Shown here: positions 17,181 to 22,845 of the stretch, in pieces
How positions within the stretch are numbered: position 1 is the first letter of the stretch
Layout of the letters: each line of letters opens with the position of its first letter
Assembly: GCA_934630385.1 (NCBI GenBank)
Contig: CAKTWE010000020.1
Coordinates: 1-27,169, forward strand
Source of the DNA: an uncultured Collinsella sp.
GTDB taxonomy: Bacteria; Actinomycetota; Coriobacteriia; Coriobacteriales; Coriobacteriaceae
Direction: 5' to 3'
Length of the DNA stretch: 27,169 bases
The notes under the pieces: model-generated
Told to the model about the DNA's origin: nothing
Seen by the model: the letters and a program-made list of their open reading frames with translations, nothing else
Database searches by the model: none
Translations under genes and position numbers: made by a program

Positions 17181-18362
17181 TTACAGCTGCTCTGCCGGAC
17201 GCTCGGGCGAGCTAAAGCCCGAGTCAAACGTGACGACGCATGACGCATCGGGCCGGCGCTCGTGCACGATGCGCGTGACGAGCTCCAGCAGCTCCTCGTC
17301 GGATATGTCAAAGTCGTCGGGACGCACCAGGTCAAACGAAACGAACCCGTCGTGCTCGTGCAGGTCGTGGATGGAAAGCGTGGGGTCGATCTGCGCTACG
17401 CCGCGCTTGACCCAGCCGCGCAGGTCATCACCGGTTGTTGCGATGGGGTCGCAGTGCAGCGTGATACCGATGCCCATCTGCCGTTTGATATCGTGCTCGA
17501 TGGTGTCCAGGATCTCGTGGTGCTCAAAGGCATCACCCTCGCCGGGCATTTCCACGTGCGCGCTGGCAAATTGCCGACCGGGGCCGTAGTCGTGCACCAT
17601 CAGGTCGTGCGTGCCTAGGACCTGGGGGTATGACATGATCCTGTCGCGGATTTCCTGGACGAGCTTGGGGTCGGGCGCTTGTCCCAGCAGCGGGCTGATG
17701 GCGTCGCGCACTAGGCCCATGCCGCTGATGCAAATAAAGATACCCACGCCCAGGCCCGCCCAGCCATCGAGGTCAAAGCCGGTCATCTGCGAAATAAGCG
17801 CTGCGGCCAGGACCGAGGCCGAGGTGATGACGTCGTTTTTGGAGTCCTGCGCCGTGGCGATGAGCGTCTCCGAGTCGATGCGGTTGCCCAGCGTGCGGTT
17901 GAACGCCGCCATCCAAAACTTGACGAGCATGGACAGGACAAGGGCGGCCATGGAGAGTGCCGAATACGCGGTGGGGGAGGGTTTGATGATCTTGGTAACG
18001 GATTCGAGCACCAGGTTGATGCCGACGGCGCAAACCAGAACGGCGACAAACAGGCCGGCGAGGTATTCGTAGCGGCCGTGGCCATAGGGGTGGCCTTCGT
18101 CTGCCGGGCGGCTGGCAAGGCGGAATCCGAGCAGGCTCACGATGTTGCTCGAGGCGTCGGAGAGGTTGTTGAAGGCGTCGGCGATGAGCGAGACGGAGCC
18201 GGCGAGCAGGCCCGCGATGCCCTTGGCCAGACACAGGGTGATGTTGAGGCCAATGCAAATGAGGCTTGCGGCAAAGCCCGCGTTGGTGCGACAAGTTGTA
18301 TCGACCGGCTCGCCGTCGCTGCCGGGAACAAGCGTATGTACCAGCCGATTTACAAATAGCAT
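17181..18362 (-). CDS. cation diffusion facilitator transporter, probably manganese exporter
   Basis: This is a CDF-family proton-coupled metal exporter of 393 residues. There are six membrane helices from about 28 to 225, then a cytoplasmic metal-binding domain with HDLMVHDYGPGRQFASAHVE and TLHCDPI. A further C-terminal region of about 85 residues follows, as in many Firmicute and actinobacterial CDF proteins. The membrane metal site reads Asn65-x3-Asp69 in helix 2 and Asp173-x3-Asp177 in helix 5. This N-D-D-D set matches manganese-exporting MntE, while zinc exporters carry His-x3-Asp in helix 5; the metal is therefore an inference. ATG 18362 is preferred because GAGGA lies about nine bases upstream; ATG 18383 would add seven residues but lacks a binding site. 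The gene shares a 217-base upstream region with the divergent zinc-ribbon gene. Confidence 0.9.
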   Translation of the reverse strand: MLFVNRLVHTLVPGSDGEPVDTTCRTNAGFAASLICIGLNITLCLAKGIAGLLAGSVSLIADAFNNLSDASSNIVSLLGFRLASRPADEGHPYGHGRYEYLAGLFVAVLVCAVGINLVLESVTKIIKPSPTAYSALSMAALVLSMLVKFWMAAFNRTLGNRIDSETLIATAQDSKNDVITSASVLAAALISQMTGFDLDGWAGLGVGIFICISGMGLVRDAISPLLGQAPDPKLVQEIRDRIMSYPQVLGTHDLMVHDYGPGRQFASAHVEMPGEGDAFEHHEILDTIEHDIKRQMGIGITLHCDPIATTGDDLRGWVKRGVAQIDPTLSIHDLHEHDGFVSFDLVRPDDFDISDEELLELVTRIVHERRPDASCVVTFDSGFSSPERPAEQL

Positions 18363-18504
18363 AACGATCGTCCTCACAATCATGATTAAGGGGATAGTGT
18401 AGCTCGCATGGGCGCGCCGTGCGCCGATGCTCAGAAAATGCAGCAATGGTCTGCTGGAGCTAACGAGCGGCCCTTCTTGTCCGACCGGGTGTTCCATTTT
18501 GGGC

Positions 18505-18551
18505 CACATGGGTATGGGCATGTGCCTGCCTGCCCGACATACTTAATGTCG
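18505..18551. promoter_or_regulatory. two small inverted repeats in a divergent promoter region
   Basis: CACATG-8-CATGTG lies at 18505-18524 and CGACAT-5-ATGTCG at 18535-18551, both perfect, between the CDF gene and the zinc-ribbon gene. The second is 28 bases before the start codon at 18580. They could be operators, but short inverted repeats also arise by chance. Confidence 0.3.
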
Positions 18552-18579
18552 ACAGCCCTGTGCAAAGGAGGACGTTTCC

Positions 18580-19917
18580 ATGGACGAGATGTTTGCCATT
18601 AAATGCCAAAACTGCGGCGGCCCTATGTACTCACACCAGGCTAAACGCAGCTTTGAGTGCGCCTATTGCGGCACGGTCGTTCCGTGGCAGGCCGATGCGG
18701 GGGAGCCCAAGAGCGCCCTGGGCATTCGCCATGCGCCGCTGACGGTTGTCGATGGGCTGCTTAAGCTCACCCATGTGTCACGGCTCGAGCGCCCGGTGGA
18801 CCCCGACTGGTATTTCTTCAATGCGAACTGGCGCAACCAGTCGGTTCTGGAGCATCTGCTGTGGGAGGACCGCGGCACGGCGCAGGAGTTCCAAGAGGCA
18901 ACGCACGTGAGCATTCCCTGCCCCTTCTGCGGTGCGTCCTTTGAGGGGTCATCGACCCAGCGCGTGTTCGAGTGCCCGTCCTGCGGCAATAAGATCGGCG
19001 TTGCCGACCTGCTCAAGCCCGGCGCCTTCAGCAAGCGCCTGACCATGGGCGTGGGTGCCGAATACGTTCCCGAACAGGGCATCCCCTGTGAGATATCGCC
19101 GCAACAGGCGCGTGCCAACGCGCTACAGCTGGTGCGTCAGTACCCCGACGCCTTTGCCAGGCACGACGTGGAAGACGCGATTCAAAACGACATGATGCTC
19201 TTCTATTTCCCCATGGCGCTCGCGGATTTGCGCATGATGGCGTCTTTCCCGGGCAAGGGCCTGAGCAAGGAGACCCTGGTGTACTACGAGGTGCTCGACT
19301 GGGCGTATCCGCGGGCAAACTACCTGGACGTTCGCCTTATGGGCATTTTGGAGCCGTGGGACTTTGCCAAGGTTGGGCCGTTTGACCCGGCCATGCAGGA
19401 AGGCGACTTCCGCGTTGTCTCCGTCGATGTGTCTACCAAGGACCAGGTGGTCATTGACAAGTTGGCGCTCGACATTGCAGGCAACGATGCCGAAGCGGTA
19501 CTGGGGCTCAATAAAAAGAGCATCCGAACCTGGGCGCGCAAGGCCCGCAAGCATAAGGACGGCCTGGTGATGGTGCCGGTCTACTTTGTCGATCGTCCGG
19601 CGACGGACGGCCGCGATGGCGAACAGGTGCGCATCGCTGTGAACGGCCAGACGGGTCGTGCAGCCGCGGTAGCGTTTAGTGACAAGCGCGAAACGCATAT
19701 CGTGGCACCGCTCAACCCGAGCTTGCATATGTCCGGCGAGAGCACCGTGCACGCCACGCCCATCGAGGTCAAATACGTTAAATCGCCGTTCCTATACCAG
19801 ATCGTGCGCCGTGGAGGCGGCGAGCAACCGCGGCAGGTTGCAGCCGCAGCCGAGGGCTCTTACCGAGAGGAGAAGCCCAAACGCCGCGGTCTGCTGGGTG
19901 CGCTATTTGGGAAGTAG
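18580..19917 (+). CDS. TFIIB-type zinc-ribbon protein of unknown function
   Basis: This is a 445-residue soluble protein with two zinc ribbons. The first is Cys9-x2-Cys12 and Cys27-x2-Cys30; the second is Cys114-x2-Cys117 and Cys132-x2-Cys135. A mixed alpha/beta body follows, and near residues 330-360 a VPVYFVD...AVNGQTGR signature. That signature (LPVW...NGQTGK in Firmicutes) marks the proteins annotated as TFIIB-type zinc-ribbon-containing or PriA-like zinc-ribbon proteins. They have no proven biochemical role and no helicase domain. The C-terminus is basic and ends KRRGLLGALFGK, which could be an amphipathic membrane-binding helix. There is no signal peptide or membrane segment. ATG 18580 follows AAAGGAGG. 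The gene seems monocistronic; the nearest terminator is 220 bases downstream. Confidence 0.82.
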   Translation: MDEMFAIKCQNCGGPMYSHQAKRSFECAYCGTVVPWQADAGEPKSALGIRHAPLTVVDGLLKLTHVSRLERPVDPDWYFFNANWRNQSVLEHLLWEDRGTAQEFQEATHVSIPCPFCGASFEGSSTQRVFECPSCGNKIGVADLLKPGAFSKRLTMGVGAEYVPEQGIPCEISPQQARANALQLVRQYPDAFARHDVEDAIQNDMMLFYFPMALADLRMMASFPGKGLSKETLVYYEVLDWAYPRANYLDVRLMGILEPWDFAKVGPFDPAMQEGDFRVVSVDVSTKDQVVIDKLALDIAGNDAEAVLGLNKKSIRTWARKARKHKDGLVMVPVYFVDRPATDGRDGEQVRIAVNGQTGRAAAVAFSDKRETHIVAPLNPSLHMSGESTVHATPIEVKYVKSPFLYQIVRRGGGEQPRQVAAAAEGSYREEKPKRRGLLGALFGK

Positions 19918-20134
19918 GGGAGCGGTGCCGGTTGGCGCCTTAACCTGAAAGCTAGGGATATAGGGCAGCTCACAGGAGCGCGGGCTGCCGTCTATTGTTT
20001 GAGGGTGCCAGATGCAAATAAACGGTGGGACGGCTGTAAAAGAGCCTTCCCACTGGGTAAAATCAGGTTGTGCCGCGGAACCCGCTCCTCAGTCGGTCAA
20101 CTTTTGAAGCGCGGGCAACGCAGGTGCTATCGTC
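19918..20134 (+). other. untranslated region with a hairpin, possible small RNA or long 3' UTR
   Basis: I see no convincing gene here on either strand. A hairpin pairs GTGGGACGGCT (20025-20035) with AGCCTTCCCAC (20043-20053), with one mismatch and a seven-base loop. Because the next intrinsic terminator is at 20137-20163, transcripts of the zinc-ribbon gene probably run through, or a separate small RNA is made. No match to 6S RNA, SRP RNA, RNase P RNA or a riboswitch class could be recognised by eye. Confidence 0.35.
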
Positions 20135-20278
20135 TTAAAGGGTCGGCTGCAACCGACCCTTTTCTATGACTCTCTTCGCTATCCGTTGCTGCTTATATTC
20201 CCGCCAGATCGCGTAGAGGTTCCGGGCAATGCCGGTCACATACATCGAGAGGCGCAGGATTTCAAGAAACAAGTTCAT
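20135..20278 (-). CDS. small ORF, 47-residue amphipathic basic peptide
   Basis: ATG at 20278 is preceded on the minus strand by GGGGTGA at a five-base distance, a good ribosome binding site. The peptide starts MNLFLEILRLSMYVTGIARN and ends in a basic stretch with many Lys and Arg, closing LQPTL. The hydrophobic first half with scattered charges suggests an amphipathic helix at the membrane. The last codons overlap the hairpin at 20137-20163, whose T-run is better on the plus strand. It may be a real microprotein, a remnant of a larger gene, or a type I toxin-like peptide; family and function are unknown. It lies downstream of and in the same direction as the 73-residue gene, 143 bases away. 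Confidence 0.45.
   Translation of the reverse strand: MNLFLEILRLSMYVTGIARNLYAIWREYKQQRIAKRVIEKGRLQPTL
20137..20163 (+). terminator. intrinsic terminator, mostly symmetric
   Basis: AAAGGGTCGG (20137-20146) pairs perfectly with CCGACCCTTT (20153-20162) around a six-base loop, followed by a T-run on the plus strand (20160-20163). On the minus strand it ends in TTTAA, a weaker tail, and overlaps the 3' end of the 47-codon ORF. Confidence 0.75.
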
Positions 20279-20421
20279 AGGCTTCACCCCAATCGGAGAT
20301 CGGAGCGTTGCCCGCAGGTGGATTCCGCGGCGGTCAAGATTTTACCTCACAGGCCGCAGTGGGAGACATCCTACCTATTCCATGGTTTGGAACAGTGTCG
20401 ATCTAACGGGCAATCAATCCT

Positions 20422-20643
20422 CTAGCACTCTTTGAATTGAGCAAGCATCTGCCCGAAGAAGCTTAGTTCGGATGGCTCATAAATGAGCGAACCGCCGTCC
20501 GCGGTCCTGTAGAGCCCGCAGGGGAGGTAACGCCCGTCGGGGAGGACGTAAAGGTTTTCTTCCTCCCTCAGTCCCGCTGGGAGCATCGGGGTCTCGTTTT
20601 CGTCCATTTGGAACTTATCGATATTCGCGATCTTCCTCTCCAT
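20422..20643 (-). CDS. 73-residue protein of unknown function, downstream of ADP-ribosylglycohydrolase
   Basis: The start at 20643 has a strong AGGAGG five to six bases upstream, so translation is well supported. The protein is acidic and soluble, beginning MERKIANIDKFQMDENETPM. Its middle (LYVLPDGRYLPCGLYRTADG) looks like a small beta-sheet domain. It ends in a helix with SFFGQMLAQFKEC. I recognise no family. It starts 32 bases after the stop of the ADP-ribosylglycohydrolase gene, so they are probably one transcript and may work together, perhaps as an accessory or substrate of that enzyme (inference). Confidence 0.75.
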   Translation of the reverse strand: MERKIANIDKFQMDENETPMLPAGLREEENLYVLPDGRYLPCGLYRTADGGSLIYEPSELSFFGQMLAQFKEC

Positions 20644-20675
20644 GATGCCTCCTACTTTATTTCTTGAATGGCGCC

Positions 20676-21464
20676 CTAAAACAAGCAGTTCTCAATCAGC
20701 TCTTTACCGCGCAGGGTGTCGATCCATTCCTGAGGAATAGCATTGAAGCCGTATTTTGCTCCTGCGAGGGCGCCGGCGACGGCTGCGGTGGTGTCGGTGT
20801 CGTCGCCTAGGTTGACGGCGGCAAGCACGCAATCTTCGTAGCTGTTGGTGTTGACGAAGCACCAGGTGGCTGCCTTAAGCGTGTCGCGCACGAAGCCACC
20901 TGACTTGATCTCCTGCTCAGGCATGCCTTTCAGATGGAGTGCCCACGAGGGGAGCGCATCGTTCATCACATCCCTCATCAGCTCGACAAATATGATGCAT
21001 GCGTCGGTCGACGTTCTGTGGGCGTGCGTAATCGCGGAGACCTCGCTGATCTCGTTGTCCGTCGCATCGGTGAACGCTAGGGGAGCGATGCGCATGAGCG
21101 AGCCGTTGCCGTTGTCGCGCTCGCCGGAGCCTCCTTTGCCGGTGTGCAAGGCGCGGGCGGTCGTGCCGCCGTAATCGAAAACGCCGTCGATCGTATACTC
21201 GCCACGCGCAATCCAGCTTACGAACTTGTCGCGCATGTCTGCGGTGTCGATATGCCCGAGCTCCCTAATCGAGTCGCAGGTGGCAAGCGTCATAGATGTG
21301 TCGTCGCTCCAGGTGCCGGCGGGCTGCCCGTGCGTGCCGTAGCCAATCATGTCCGCGCATTCAAACGTCCAACGGGGCCTGAACTCGTAAGGAACGCCCA
21401 GAGCGTCGCCGACGGCGAGCCCATAGATGCAGTCGCGCAGTGTTGTTTTCGGTCTGTCTGTCAT
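20676..21464 (-). CDS. ADP-ribosylglycohydrolase family protein (DraG/ARH type)
   Basis: Enzymes of this all-helical family remove ADP-ribose from proteins, nucleic acids or small molecules using two magnesium ions. The 262 residues hold the family signatures in order: GLAVGDALGVPYEF (15-28), TWSDDT with Asp54 and Asp55, GNGSLMRIAPLA, a HRTSTD segment, and NLGDDTDTTAAVAG with Asp221, Asp222 and Asp224. All metal ligands appear present, so the enzyme should be active. Start ATG 21464 follows GAGGAGC. It lies 63 bases downstream of a DUF1016-type nuclease and 32 bases upstream of the 73-residue gene. No ADP-ribosyltransferase and no nitrogenase gene are nearby, so the substrate is unknown; a defence or toxin-reversal role is possible. 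Confidence 0.93.
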   Translation of the reverse strand: MTDRPKTTLRDCIYGLAVGDALGVPYEFRPRWTFECADMIGYGTHGQPAGTWSDDTSMTLATCDSIRELGHIDTADMRDKFVSWIARGEYTIDGVFDYGGTTARALHTGKGGSGERDNGNGSLMRIAPLAFTDATDNEISEVSAITHAHRTSTDACIIFVELMRDVMNDALPSWALHLKGMPEQEIKSGGFVRDTLKAATWCFVNTNSYEDCVLAAVNLGDDTDTTAAVAGALAGAKYGFNAIPQEWIDTLRGKELIENCLF

Positions 21465-21527
21465 GGAAAGCTCCTCTTATCCCGGGTGATGTGGAGCGCC
21501 ATCGGTGGTGTCGGTCGCAACGTATTG

Positions 21528-22577
21528 CTATCCTTGTGCTTCGCCATTAGTCGCTTCGTTGATGGCGCGGTACTCGGCACTCAGCTCGCGCGCCAGCTCT
21601 TCCTTACTTGGAAGATACGGCAGGTATTTGGCGGCAAACACTTGGTCGTTGTCTTCGGGCAGCGTGTACTCGACAATCGAATCGCTTTTGTCCGCGCAGA
21701 GCACGATGCCTATGGGCGGATTGTCGCCTTCGTTCATGAGCTCGCGCGTGTAGTAGTTCACATACATTTGCATCTGGCCCAAGTCCTGGTGCGTAAGATC
21801 GTCCGTCTTAAGGTCGATAAGCACGAAGCAGCGCATCAGATAGTTGTAAAACACAAGGTCAATATAGAAATGGCGCCCATCAAAGGTGATACGCTTTTGG
21901 CGCGCCTCGAAAGCGAAGCCACGGCCAAGCTCCAGCAGGAACTTCTGAAGATGTGTGATGAGCGCCTGCTCTAGATCGCTCTCGCGAAACGCAGTATCGT
22001 CCGAGAAACCTAAAAACTCCAGTACATATGGATCGCGGATGATATCCTCGGGGCGACGAGCCGGGGCGCTCTCTTGGATTTCCTGGGTGACGGCCTCCTT
22101 GTCCTTGCTGGCAAGCAGGCGCTCGCGGAACATGGTGTTGATCTGACGCTCGAGCTGACGCGTGCTCCAACGAGAATCGGCGCATTCGTTCATGTACCAG
22201 GCGCGAGCATCAGGGTCGGGAATGCGCATCAACCTGCGGTAATGAGTCCAGCTCAATTCGCTACGCAGTGCGTCGCGAATTGGAAACGCAAGAAAGAACT
22301 GACGCATATTGCGAAGGTTTGCGATGCCAAAGCCTCTTCCGAAATCCGCGGTAAGCCTTCTGGAGAGGCCTGCAATCAATGCCTCTCCATATGCTGCGCG
22401 CTCCTCTCCGCCCTGTTCATCAACAATGCTCTTGCCGATTTCCCAATATGTCTCAACCATCGCAAAGTTAACGGCGGTATAGGCCTTGTCGCGAGCGGCG
22501 TTGAGAATCGAGGAAACCTGCTTGTAAAAAACTTCTGGCACGATTGCCGATTCTCCACGGTTTACCAGTTCGCCCAT
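21528..22577 (-). CDS. DUF1016 / YhcG-type PD-(D/E)XK nuclease domain protein
   Basis: The 349-residue protein has the two parts of the YhcG/DUF1016 family. An N-terminal helical domain (about 10-180) includes YWEIGKSIVDEQ, LSRRLTADFGRGF and NLRNMRQFFLAF. The C-terminal PD-(D/E)XK nuclease domain contains Asp240 in FYIDLVFYN and Asp255-Leu-Lys257 in FVLIDLKT, followed by LGQMQMYVNYY. Family members are often found in restriction-modification and other mobile or defence loci. Their proven roles are few; nuclease activity is predicted from the fold. Here no methyltransferase or restriction gene adjoins it. ATG 22577 is preferred; GTG 22580 is the in-frame codon just before it, and the binding site is weak (GGGG about eight bases upstream). 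It leads a likely three-gene minus-strand unit. Confidence 0.9.
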   Translation of the reverse strand: MGELVNRGESAIVPEVFYKQVSSILNAARDKAYTAVNFAMVETYWEIGKSIVDEQGGEERAAYGEALIAGLSRRLTADFGRGFGIANLRNMRQFFLAFPIRDALRSELSWTHYRRLMRIPDPDARAWYMNECADSRWSTRQLERQINTMFRERLLASKDKEAVTQEIQESAPARRPEDIIRDPYVLEFLGFSDDTAFRESDLEQALITHLQKFLLELGRGFAFEARQKRITFDGRHFYIDLVFYNYLMRCFVLIDLKTDDLTHQDLGQMQMYVNYYTRELMNEGDNPPIGIVLCADKSDSIVEYTLPEDNDQVFAAKYLPYLPSKEELARELSAEYRAINEATNGEAQG

Positions 22578-22776
22578 CACTGTCGCCCCACTTTCCTCTT
22601 ATGGAATGCATCTTTATCGCATTTAGTTTAAAGCCTCGCGCGGACACGAATTGCTGTGCTGTCTGGCACCTTCGCATGGGAGCCTTGCGGTGACTAAAAT
22701 GTGACCATAGAGGCAGTTTTAGCGAACCTCATGGGGGTGACATGCATGGACAACAACACTTTGCTACTCCTTCATG

Positions 22777-22812
22777 TCAAAAATAGGGGCGCAGAACGAT
22801 ATTCTGCGCTCC
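22777..22812 (-). terminator. intrinsic terminator of the PI-PLC-like gene
   Basis: On the minus strand GGAGCGCAGAA pairs with TTCTGCGCCCC (arms 22802-22812 and 22786-22796) around a five-base loop and is followed by TATTTTTG. It is 34 bases past the stop codon. The rest of the gap 22578-22845 shows no gene and no clear promoter. Confidence 0.85.
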
Positions 22813-22845
22813 TGATTGAGCCGATGCGTCTGAAAGCCGGCTTGC

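Noticed and set aside
20012..20107. A 31-codon plus-strand ORF (starts MQINGGTAVKEP)
   Set aside because: Weak binding site, overlaps the hairpin at 20025-20053, and no recognisable property.
19918..20163. 6S RNA, SRP RNA, RNase P RNA, tRNA or cobalamin riboswitch
   Set aside because: None of the conserved sequence blocks of these RNAs could be found; only one hairpin and a terminator remain.
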